Shown here piece after piece: positions 13,901 through 26,300 of a stretch of 64,000 nt of DNA. The stretch is from Paguma larvata (lineage: Eukaryota; Chordata; Mammalia; Carnivora; Viverridae), in the NCBI GenBank assembly GCA_030068075.1, contig CM057833.1, positions 42,985,587 to 43,049,586 of the forward strand, written 5' to 3'. Positions within the stretch are counted from its first letter, which is position 1. Each line of letters begins with the position of its first letter. The notes under the pieces were generated by a model. It worked only from the letters and a program-made list of their open reading frames with translations. It was not told where the DNA came from and searched no databases. A program made the translations under genes and the position numbers.

Positions 13901-16900
13901 GGTAGGTGGAAGTGCGTGGGGGTGGGGTGGAGGACAGGCACCTTCCATTTCTTCCTTTGTGCAAGGATTTTTAACCGATCGATTGTGAATGTTGTTTTTT
14001 CACGGTATTTTTCAAATTCAAAACTGTGTAAACATAAATGTAAACGTAAAATGAGTGTTATTTACTTGTTCTCAGTGGCCTAAATTCTAGGATAGAGTCA
14101 CCGTAACTGGTCAGGAAGCAGGCATTTATTGTGAAATTTACTACTTGTTTGGTAAACTCAGAGTCTCGGTCTTTGGAATCTCTTTCTTCTATGCCTGAAT
14201 TTCATCATCATCGCAAATACAACTGAGCAACATACGGTTGTTGTGAAAAATGCTCTGACCTAAGGGGAAAATCCTGGCGGAATCTTTAACCTCGAGATAT
14301 TTGATAATAATGAGAGGAAGCCCAGATTCCTACATACCCACCTTCAAGCCAATTTTCTTCCAAGTAGGGTAGAAACTTGGACTGCTCTGTATTTTTTTTT
14401 AAGTACATTAACTCTGCCAGAAATTAGTATTTTAACATTTTTAAAAAATGAAGCAATTTCTTTTTTAAAAAAGTTTATTTGTATTTAGAGAGAGAGCACG
14501 TGTGCGCACGGTTGGGAGAGGCAGAGAGAGAGGATCCTACGCAGGTTCCGCACTGTGCGCGTAGCCTGGTTCGAACCCATTAACGGTGAGACCGTGACCT
14601 GAGCCAAAGTCAAGAGTCGAATGATTAACCGACTGAGCCACCCGGGCGCCCCGAAGCTAATTTCTGATATGGCCGATGACCTAGACAGCCAGTTCTTGAG
14701 AAATCAGTAAATTGGATAAAACCCTGTATCTAAAAACGTTTTTTGTTTTAACGATTTTGCTTCTTAGATCATTACCATTATTCTCCAGATCAGTAGTCAC
14801 TTCTAGCATGCGTGACCCCTTCAATGGGGAGCAGAACGACAGTCAAACAGCCTAGTTACCATTCAGGGAGGGTGAGGACACTCCCTGGCCGGTGTCAGCA
14901 CAAGTGCGATGAACTGGCGGACGCCTGATCTTTCAGGATAAACCGTGGGTGGCAAGAAAGGGTCGGTTCATTACCAAGCAGACCATCGGTCTCTCTCCTG
15001 GATGTTACTTCCCTCGCCCAGAGGCGGGCCCAGAAAGTCGGCGGCTTAGTCGCGGTTCCGCGGGAGGAACGGCTGCTCTAAACACAATCCTACATCACTC
15101 GGGGGCAACAAAGGACTCTACTGCATGGCCTTCTGTTCTCCTCACATCACAGTAGTTAGCTCAGTGTCTTACACGTGGCCAAGTACATAACGAGCGGTTA
15201 AATGAATAATTAATCAACAGAATGAAACGCTCTGAGATACACCCAGGTCAGCACTCTGTAAAAAATAAAACATTAAGTTATTCCCCTTACCATGAGGTTA
15301 AATGTTTTTGAGAAAATGAAGTCCCACATAAAAAGAGAAGGCAGTGCACTGGAGGGAGGGCTGCAGGCTCCCGTGGCGGCTCTCTGTTATCTGTGAGTCC
15401 TGTAACACCGAACACCTTCCTAACAACCTGCGAATGAAGCAATCCGCCGTGCCTGGCACTAGGGAAGCCTTTCTGACGTAACGGAGTCATAACACTGTAG
15501 GTACATGTATGCTTGCCACATATACCAACTGTCCTTAAAAAGCAAGATAGTTTCACACAACCATCACAAATTAAGAGGCAAATGCCAAATGCAAAGGGAA
15601 ATGAGGCAAAAAAAAAAAAAACCAAAAACACCCTATGCTGAAATTTGGTTATGATTAGGAGCAAACATTTCTTTATCAGAGCCACTGAAGCTGCTCCTGC
15701 GGAGATAGCTTACACTGTAACGTTTCATTTACTGTGCCCAGACCATGCCCCTGGGTAACGTGCCAGCCCGAAGAAAGCGAACTTCCGCTGTGGGCACACA
15801 GAGTGGTTTAACTTACCCCAAGTTCTATATCTTCTGAATGAAGCTTGGCTTGAATTGCTGCAAATCCACCTAATTCTCCAAACTGAGAAGAGAAGGGCAC
15901 AAATTAATTTTAAAACGCTAGACGTTAATAATTTAAGCAAGAACCGAAGGCTACCACTCTACTCTATCGAGGTGCTCTGTACTACTGATCTTGAGAAAGT
16001 CATCACGAAGACAATTCTCCTGTTCCTGCGATACACTGCAGGAGGTGTGCGAAATCCGGACACCGGTGCTCATCTGCAGAAGCAGCACATATAAAAAGAG
16101 GCGGAACTGAGGGGCGCCTGGGTGGCTCAGTCAGTTAAGTGGCTGACTGCGGCTCAGGCCATGATCTCGCAGTTCATGGGTTCGAGCCCTGCATCAGGCC
16201 CTGTGCTGACGGCTCAGAGCCTGGAGCCTGCTTCGGATTCTGGGTCTCCCTCTCTCTCTGCCCCTCCCCACTTGTGCTCTGTCTCTGTCTCTCTTGCTCA
16301 AAATCAACAAAAAAAAAAAAAAAAAAAAAAAAGGAACTGAAAAAAATTCTTATTGTTCTCTCTAGCTGTCATTTATCTAAAATACCAAACTGTAAGCAAC
16401 CTCATTAAAAGGAAAATATGACCATATTAATAAAAGTTGTATACCTTATTTACCAAATCCACAACCCATCCGTGAGGCTCCTATGAGAAAAGAAAACAGA
16501 AATTGAGGTGGCAACATGAGAACTTCCCCATGAACCCAGAGATTTCTTAAAACCTAAGTGAAGAGCTGGAGAAGAAGATACTAAGATTTGAAAAATCTTT
16601 CAAAAGGCCTTTTTTCTGTATGTTTCTTAACGCGAGTCTCTAACATTCATCTATGATTTCGGGAGTCTGCGTGTCTGTACTTGGATGCCGCTGCTACGGT
16701 TCAGAGCTGTGTGCATTTCTGGGTGCTGACATCACCGTGTAAGTTCTCCACGGAACAGGATAACTTGAGTCAAATTCTCTAAGAAAACAACATTCTAGAA
16801 ATTAAGAATTATTCTTAAAGAGGAGTAAATCAGGAAGAGAGATAAAATTTTAGCCCCAGCTGTCCCACTAACTGATGCCCTGGAGCAAGTGCTTTCTTTT

Positions 16901-19900
16901 CTCCTCTTTTCTTCCCTCCTTTCCTTTTCAGAGCATTCACTGCTCTGGGGGCCAAGTAATACTCGGGGACAGTGACTACGAAGAGGTGTGGTACCTGCGT
17001 TCCTGGAGCTCACACTGTAGCGGCTGCAGCAAACACAAGTAAACCATCACATCCCTAACGGGACTCAGACTGTGCTAAGTCCCACAAAAGGGAGAACCAC
17101 AAAAAGGTCCTCAAACGAGACAGAGGAGCCTACTCTGCTCAGAGTGGTGGTCATGGAAACCCTCTCTGAAGAGGTGGTCTTCAAGCTGGATCCTCCAGGA
17201 GACTGACTCAGCCACTCAAATAGTCCAGGCGGAGAGGCCGAAATGGCAAAGGTCCTGTTTGGGGAAGGCAGTGACGAGGAACTGGGGGGCCCCCTCCCAG
17301 CGCGGACACAGTGAGTCGAGGGTAGCAGCACAGGTGGAGGCCATGCCAGACCATGCAGAAACTTGCAGGCTGTGACTGGAAGGAAAGCAACGGAAGTGCT
17401 CAAGCCAGAAAGCGATGCGTTTTATGTTTTGAGATGACCAGTCTTGCCGCTGTGTGGAGAATGAACGGGCCGGTGAATGAGAGTGGAGGGAGAGATAGTA
17501 GTTGGAAGACGAGTGCGGCAACTAGATTAGACATGATGGTGTCGGGGGTGGGACGGCAGCAGTGGGGACACCTTGGAGATTAATTCAAGGACGTGTTTGT
17601 GGTTGCATATGCGTCACAAGAAAAGGGATAAACCGTGGCCGACTCCTAGGCTTTTGGCTTGAGCACCTACGTGGATAGTGATGTGGCTTACAGAGGGGGA
17701 GAAGAAGGCAGGCCGGGGAGACGAGAGGAAGTTTCATTTCGAGCACGCTAAGTTGGAGACATCTGCGTGGCTAGCGAGAGGAGACGCTGGCTCGTCAATC
17801 TGGCGTGCCCAGAGGAGAGGTCTGGGCCACAGAGATACAAACCGAAGGGCCATCAGCACAAAGACTGCATTTACCTCGGTGAGAATGGAAGACAGTTCTG
17901 AGGGAAAAGAATAATGAATAAAGAGAGAGCGGCTCTGGGTCCAAGCTGGACAGAGAGGAAGCAATCAAGAAAGGCAAAGTGACTTGGGGGCAGGAAGAGA
18001 AGCAAGGGACTGCCGGACGAACTGATTTCGGGGAGGGACAAATCGATGGTGGCCACTGCTGTGGATGGTGTGAAGACACGTTTCCTTCGGCTCTGGAAAC
18101 CTGGAAGGTGTTGGTGCCTTACCGAGAATGGTTTCGGTGGAGTGGCAGAAAAAGAAGGCAGACTGGCACACTCTGCAGAGTTAGTTAATGGAGACTTTTG
18201 TCTAGTTACCCTCAACACCCCTCTGACTGAAGAGAAGTAACGCTACTGAATAAAAACATTTAAAAAATCTTTTAAAACATATAGCTGAGTTGGCACAAAG
18301 CGCTCAGAAGTTGAAAACACAGAGACAGCAGAAACCGTATGAGGTAGGCAGACTGAGGCCAGCCTTCGTCGTGCAGGCATCTGTGGAACCCTGGTGACCT
18401 CTCACCTCTGTCTTCACGGCCATACGGTGCCTGAGAAACAGACCCCAAAGCCAAGGTGGGGCTGGGAGACTAAGAGGAGGTAGTCACACAAAACTGCAGC
18501 TCAGAGGGCCACAGCCGCAGCATAAGGTAGGGAAGTCTGCCTACCTTGACCCTGGTACTGGATGGAGGGGAGAAAAAAATTCTCTCAGAACCTGTAGCCA
18601 CCGAACTGCCCTCACGTGGCTTCACTTCTCACATTCGCGTTGACTTTATGGTCTGAAATACCTTAAGCTGAGAATTTATTCTAAAGTGGCCCCAGGCTGT
18701 AGGGCTTCCAGGCACCTGAAGAAGTAGAAGTAAACCCTCCTGGGACGAAGGAACTTTCCAAGGTCTCAAACCATCCTCCCAGATTAAATTCTAAGAAATA
18801 GGACTTCCCAGGAAAACCACCACAAACAAGTATAAATTTTTTTTCTGTATATACACACACAGACACAAAACAAGTTAAAGTTAGCCAAAGTCTGCTGAAT
18901 CAGACCTGTAGATACCAGACCCAGGACACACACGCACAGGAGGACGAAAACACAGGTTCAGAACATGAGATAGTAAAAAATGACCAAACAAAGTCAAACG
19001 AGAACCAAACAATTTATATAAAGAAAAGTAATGGAACTGAAGACTTTTAATGGACAGGTTAAACAGCAGAACCGATCGATACAAGCAGAAACAAAATGAG
19101 TGAACGAGAGCACAGAGCTGAAAAAAATGATCACCCCCTCACACAGCGCAGGGGCACAGAAAGATGGGAAACAGGGCAGAGGTCGAGGGACACGGAGGAC
19201 AAAAAAGAAGGTTTAACATGTAACCAACCGAAGTTCTGAAGAAGAGAGACTAATGGAGGAGAGGCAATATTTAAAAAGCTGGTGGCTGAGAATTTTCCAG
19301 AATTGATACAAGATATTAATCCTTTGATTCAGAAGCCCAGTGATTGTGACGCAAAATAAAACGAATACCATGGTCGCAGAAGAGTCACACTGCCACACAT
19401 CAAAGAGAAAGAGATTTCCAAGAGGAGCCTCGGAAAAGAGACGGATTTCTTACAAAGGAACAACAGTCAGATCAAACACCAGCTTCGCAACAGCAATAAT
19501 CAAAGCCAGAAGACACAGACAGGGTATGTCTGATATTCTGAAAGTATAACAGTCAATTCAGCATTTAAAACCCAGGGAAAATATTCTTTAAGGCATGGGG
19601 AATAAAGTTAAGTTCAGGCCATCAAAAACAAAGACGTCATCACAAAGGAACCCTCACGAAAGGACAGATTTGAGGAGGTACTCCAGACAGAAGAAAAGTG
19701 ATCCCAACGGAAGAGATACAGAAGGAAGAGTACACAAAGAGAGAATACCTAAATGTGGCTAGGTCAAAACACTGCAGAAAATAACAATGACAATACCTAG
19801 TTGAGCGTAAAGCAAGACAGGAGAAGACTGAGGCGCTGCATAGTACAGGGACTAGGAGTAAGTAGTCAGGTGGGGAGTGAGCACACGAAACATTCCAAGG

Positions 19901-20266
19901 TACCACTCAGAGGAACATGAAGGTATTAGTGAAATTTAGGTTTCATTTCATTAAGTTAAAGTTCCAGGGTAACCAGTAAAATAACTGGGAAAGGAGAACG
20001 TGGAATCTCCTCTGGTATGGGTATGGGGGAGACGGAGAACCATGCTGAAGCTAGAAAGGCATGTGGCATCAAAGGGAATACTATGGGGCACCAGGGTGGC
20101 TCCGTTGGTTAAGCATCCAACTATTGATTTTGGCTCAGATCACGATCCCAGGGTCCTGAGATCAAGCCCTGTATCGGGCTCCATGCTGAGCGTGGAGCCT
20201 GCTTGGGATTCTCTCTCTCTTTCTCTCTCTCTGCCCCTCCCCTTTCCTTGCATGTGCGCACGCACG

Positions 20267-20340
<74 letters not shown>

Positions 20341-23300
20341 GTCTGCATTTCTCAACTTAAAAAAAAAGACGGGAAATATCAGAGCACACTGTGTACAACC
20401 GGAGTGATCCAACGGAGAGGAAAAGACTGAGGATGCCAAACAAAGGACAGAAAACCTGAGGAGGAAAATGCTCTGGAAGGCGAGAGAAAGGGGATGAGTA
20501 GTGAGGGCCTCTGCAGGAGGGAAGTTCCTTTGCAGTAATGGGAGGACATGAAGAGACTGGACCTTTCTGGGCCCCAGATGTCACACGGGTTAAGTTGAGG
20601 TGAAGAGAATGACCTCTGGCTGGGCACTTGCTACAGGGGAGCGCCGCGCTTAGTGTTTTGTGTGTACTTGCCACTTAATCTTCACCACAAAACCGAGGAT
20701 GAGGTTTTCATATTTTGGGAGGCGAGACTGTACACAGCTGAAGAAGGCAGACTAGAAGGCTAGATGACGTGGGTTCTTCCTATGACTAGCTTTGCGGACT
20801 CAGGCAAGGACTTGACCTCTGTGTGCCTCAGTTTTTCGTCCATGAAATGGGGTTAAAAGCGGCACCTAACTCACAGAGCTGTTGCGGGGGGGTCGAATGC
20901 CGCAGTGTCTACTCACTGCCCTCTGTGCTCGGCCGTCACCTCGTCCTCTCTGGGGACTGCCTGGCTCTGCGAGACGGCAGTGACCACCCCCTTCTGCAGG
21001 CCATATTCTTACAACTGCACCTACTGTCCGTAGGACTGTAGTTTGTTGCTTTCCTATCTCCTCCACCATGCTGGAAGCTAGGAACCACGGCTTACCACTT
21101 TTTACGGGACTGCCGAGCTAATCCTCTGATTCCACTAAAGCAACAGACACGGTTTCTAGCCACTAAATTCCCTGCTGCCCACGCTTTCTCAAAAGCCAAA
21201 CAGAGTTCGATCGACAGACTGTTTAAATTATGTGCTCCTGGTGGGTCTAATGTTATTGGCACACTGTAGGCCTTTAAATATAAAATAAAGGTATCGTTTC
21301 TGGGCTTGAAGGAAAACAAAGCTCCAATGCTCATGGAGCTTGAAAGAAAATGAGATGTGAAACTAACTTCTAGATTATTTTTTCTAGGCATAATTAGTCA
21401 TTTCAAACGATTTCAAATGCTCCAGCCTCTCAAACATCTCTGAGAAACTGGGACACCCGTTAAACTCGGGTTCTGACAATTCAATAAATAGGGCATTGAT
21501 GTCATGCGGTCATTCCACATTTCACTAAACATCATTTCGAATCTATAAAATTCTTTATGATGTTCGTTAACGGCTATGGAAAAATATGCAATATCTGAAA
21601 AAAAGTTAAGCGATTTTATGAGCCATATGGAATATCTGTCATTTTTCACAGACTGTTTTAATCTTTCCATGTAAATTTTTATAGCACAGAAAATCTTTTT
21701 CAATATATTTCCCCATAAAACGACAAAACTAGACTACGTTTACCTTTTGGAAAGTAGACACAGGTGAAACAGCAAACATATTTCCCTCCCCAAACACTTC
21801 TGTCCAATTCCTTTGAGATGTTTTCATTCTGTTTTTAAAATGGTATTCATTATCGGGATTGAAAGCCTAGATGCAAAGAGAACAGAGAAGCATTATTATT
21901 ACCTATTTCTATAGCAACAAATATTAGCAGTAGGAAAATACAGCCTTGGACTCCTCCATTAGTGGCATCTTTCACACATCCCCACAGCACACACTCCTTA
22001 GCCAGCGCAGAGGAGTGAATGACTGAAGCAGGGCCCTCCTGTCCCGGTCAGGGCTCGCTGGGAGGGACACCAGGATTCGGGCCAGGTGAGGCCGGCGCGC
22101 CGTGGCCCGGAGCGGCCGCAGGTACGGCCGGGCAGCTGGGCAGTAAAGGCCCCTTCTTCACACAGCTACTGTGACTAGTCAGGGGAAAAGGCCAGACACC
22201 AAACCGCAGGAACACCCCATGTGAAGGCATTTACGATGTGAATAATCAGGAAGACATGAGGGAAAGCTATTTAATCATTCTAAGAGCTGAAAAAGCTATT
22301 AAAATTAGAAAGGTATTTCGTTAAAACTGAAAACACAGAATGAATGGCTGCTCTGTGTTTAAAATAAAAAGCGAGGTCCCTAACAGCTAAATTAAAATCT
22401 TTAACGGTATTATTACCACTCGTCATTAATTACAAGTCAGAGGACAGACAGTAGGTCTTTTAAATGAAATCAAAACACAAAGCACTTCATTTTAGAGATA
22501 CTGTACCATCGTAAGCACACCCAGGAGACCTGTGGGAATCGGATCTTGTTTAATTCTCTCTGCAACCAGTTCTATTAACAGCATCAACATGTTGTAGATT
22601 CCTTCATGGATTTCAGTACCCCACTTGTGAACAGCACTCGATGTCAGGAGCTACAAAACAAAGGGCACTTTAGAGTCTAACTTGAAAAAGTCTATTGTTT
22701 ACCAATTCAATCTTGAATAATCAAGAGATTATTACCATAATATTACTTTCATGCAGATGTCGTGCTTGAACAAATGGCCTGTAGCCCGTCTACTCCTTCA
22801 TTTATTTCAGAGTCAACACCGAGTTTTGTTTTCACACGTTAGTTCCCTTCCACTTAAGCGGTTTGTTTAAAAGAAAATTTGTATTTGTTTCTCTACTTTT
22901 CATTATTACTGGGGGGGAAAGGTCAAGTGGTGTAGAGCGAGTAAGAACATGAGACCGAATCCTGGCGCTAATACTGTTTTCTAGCTATCTCGCCTTGGGA
23001 CAAATTCACCTGAGTTCCCAGAGGCTCAGTTCTCTTTCATGTAAAGAGGCAAATTCGTACCCACTTCACACAGATGTGATCAGTATCAAAAGATAAAATA
23101 AATCTGAAAGTGTGTTATAAATAGTACAGTACCGTTACTACTATATCGTGGCCGCCACTATTAACCAATATTCCTGGAACCCAAGAAATGGATCCCATAT
23201 TTCATGATCTGAACACGCATGTTCTTGTCACATTTTTTAAGTCAGAAACGGGACTGCGTCTTCCCACCTGTCGACCAGATGGCAGCAGGACTCTGAACGT

Positions 23301-26300
23301 GAAAACGATTTTAGAAATATTTTACCAGATTATTTTGCTTATGTTTTCCCTTTCGATATGTATTAAAATAATATTCAGTTTTAAAAAATGTTTAAGCCAA
23401 TCTAAAACAGTTCTAAGTGATAAGGCACTGTAATGCTATTTACTCTGCCGCTGTTTCTCTTACATATAAAACAAAATACACCACAATAGTGCAGGTTACA
23501 CTCAGAGAGCATCTGAGATTCATTAACAAGGAGGGAAAAGGTGCACAGATGAAACTAAAATAATCATCAGTGGATTTCTCCATGCCTCAGGCTTCTAGTC
23601 CTTGGGGAAATCTAATGCAAGAATAACCTGCCAGAACGGGGAATAAGAAATCAAAGGGCTTCACTTAATAAAATAATGGCAAATTGGTATGCTGGTTTCA
23701 TGTTTTCCTAAGATTTCCCTTTAGAGGGAAAATACGATGCAATAAAAATTCCATCTTCGTCACACTGAGAACCCCATAACAAGAGCAGCCTGAAAGAGCC
23801 CAGACTACGTCAGCTGCAGAGAAAAACCTCAGTTTCAGATTTTCTAAATACCAATTAATTGCACTATTTACTCAAAAGAGCAATGATCGTAAGACTGGCT
23901 TTATATAAACCAATGAGTTACTATTTTTTTTTTTTTGCAAGCATCTTTTGCCTGCCTATACATTCCTCCTATACTTAAATTATAAAGCAAAATGAGGCAA
24001 AGATTAGCACTCAAGAAGCTTCACGGGACTACAAAATAAAATTCATCACCACTCCTTCTGTTGCCATCTTATTGTTCAGGTTTTAATCTGAGAAGGGAAT
24101 TCAACCTACTTTGCAGCAGAGAAAGACAGGCAGCCCTTTGTGGTGAAGCTGTGCTCAAGGTTTAAACGTTAACTGTGCGCTATGGCCAGACCGTGTGCCT
24201 GAACACACAGTAAAGAATCCAGGCCGGCCTGGAGGTCACAGGTGAAGAAGGTAGACATGACAACAGAGTCCCTTTTGTGCGCCTTATTCATACAGCCGCT
24301 AATTACTCATACCCTTCCTGCTAATAAAACGTTTGAGGTGGCTTGTAAGAACACCCCAGGGAAGAGGGTAGAGGAATAGTCATCACACCAGGAGACAGCT
24401 AAGGGAAACAACGGCAATTATATTAAAGACTGCCGAGTTTTCTGGTAGCCAAATCAGAGGCACACAGAATCCTGGAGCTCTTCTTATTTAAAAAAAAAAA
24501 AAAAAGCATGCTCTATTGATGGGGACAAGAACCTTTTTAATAGCTCTAAACTGTAAAGAGAACTTAACATACACATTTCTACATAAACACTGAACAGCAG
24601 AACATAGGGTACCTTGTGCTCATAGTTTTATGGGAACAAACAACCCAGCAACCAACCGCTGGACCGCTTATTACGCTATTACAAACAGCTGAGGACAACA
24701 GAAAACTGCTCTCTAGACTGTCTCCGCACGCAGCGTAATGCACTCCAAATACGCAACTCGCCGGTGACCCGCGCTGACACAGGGCCCTCTGCATCTGGAG
24801 AGCATCAACCTAAAGGTCCTTTCCTTACACCGATAAATCCTTGTCCGCGACTCCGAACAAACTTGCATTTTCTTTCTCTGTAAATTTATACACACGGTGC
24901 CATGTGCTGCAGTATGTCACACTGTAAAAATTCTGCTATTTAAAAAAAATTACTATAATTCTTAACAGAATTTATAAAAGTTTAAAAATAATTTTAAACG
25001 ATAAATTGGCAGATGAATTCATCCGAAATGAACATAAGCCTTGATTCCATATAATCCCTGCCCAAACGACAATTTTAAAAGATTTTGCACTTTTTTCAAA
25101 GATGCAGCTGTTTTTGTTCCTAAAATTAATTTTGGTATTATTTTTAAGCCTTGAATCAAGGGAGATTCTATCAAGATGCAGACGGGAGTGAAAGTTTATA
25201 AATGAACAGTTTATTTTACGGGGTTTTAAGATAAATACAATCTTCACCCATCTGTAGTTCTAGTGACTTCCTTGCACATGAGACAAAAATGGATGTCAAA
25301 ACGCAGAAGGACAAGACAGCAGGAGACTCATTTATTCATTCAACAAAGATTTACTGAGCTCTTTCCCAGAAGAGGCAGGCACTGGCTACATACTGGGAAA
25401 AACTACAGTGTCTATGACATTGTCCCTACTCTTTCGGAGATTCAGGACTCATGTCCCGAAAAGGGAATCATGCTGAGTTAGAACTGCTTTCAGAAACACA
25501 AGTCCTGTGATCTCCTATTCTCCCTGTTAAGAAAAACTGCTTTCTAAGCGAGGTGACCAGCACGGGAGGAAGCATACCGCTCCAGCTCGGACAGAAATGC
25601 TGCCATACGCGTGCCATTTGCATGAAACATACTCATGTATGGCTCAACTTTCATTGGTTTAAAATGCCTGCTTCTGCCTCAGCACAACAATCAGATTAAA
25701 TGGCTTGTATTTGGATAAATAAGTATTATCTTCCAAATCCCACAAGCCTTAGTTTAGTGAGTTGTGTAATTTCCAAGTACAAGTAAGTCTTCGCCTATTC
25801 TTTGGCGACTGAAGAGAAGGAAGTAGCTGTGATAGTGCAAACAGTTAAATGTGAAAGTAAATTCTTCGTAAGTCCCAAATGCAGAGGGACTTTGTTCATG
25901 TTAGGGGATTCCTCACTTGAACAAGACCCACAGACTGGCCTCACACAAGAAAGTAAAACAAAAAGCCTGTTCATTCTCGCCCCCACCCAAAAAAACAGAC
26001 TTGCGCATTTTTTCTTACCTTTTTAAATGCTTCAGGCATACACCGATCCATAAATCTTTTACAATTCTCATCAGACTCGGAAAGACCTTAGCAAAATAAA
26101 TGAAACAGTATGTCTTACTAAGATTTTAGGCAGTTTTCAGAAATCATATATATCAATCCAAATTCATACCCGTGGAACTGGTTATTTATAGAAGCCTTCT
26201 TAAGGGGTTATTAAAAGCAGTACACACACACACACGCCTATATATTCATTCTGATGAAGGAACAGACAGAAACAGTCTATGTATTAATGTATTTGTTAAT

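Larger units (their letters stand above)
12167..15816 (-). other. USP24: USP24 intron 7
   Basis: A 3.65 kb intron. The right-hand (upstream) half is mostly unassigned, with one SINE at 14464-14652. The left half is an old plus-strand L1 3' portion (12330-14060), including a CpG-dense patch at 13621-13860. Confidence 0.7.
16481..21743 (-). other. USP24: USP24 intron 5
   Basis: A 5.26 kb intron holding an L2 copy (17040-18240), an L1 piece (18870-19990), a CanSINE with a long microsatellite (20085-20367) and MIR-like pieces (20640-20930). Open frames around 17-18.2 kb on both strands fall inside the L2 and are not genes. Confidence 0.7.
22651..26018 (-). other. USP24: USP24 intron 3
   Basis: A 3.37 kb intron. 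It contains a MIR (22925-23140), a short L2-like piece (25325-25450) and AT-rich unique sequence including a 15-base A run near 24490. No other gene is seen. Confidence 0.7.

Noticed and set aside
17065..18240. Several overlapping 60-115 codon frames on both strands
   Set aside because: They lie in an antisense L2 copy and have no shared domain; chance frames in GC-moderate repeat DNA.
20203..20439. SL/HT-repeat and CV-repeat proteins
   Set aside because: Translations of (CT)n and (CA)n in a SINE.
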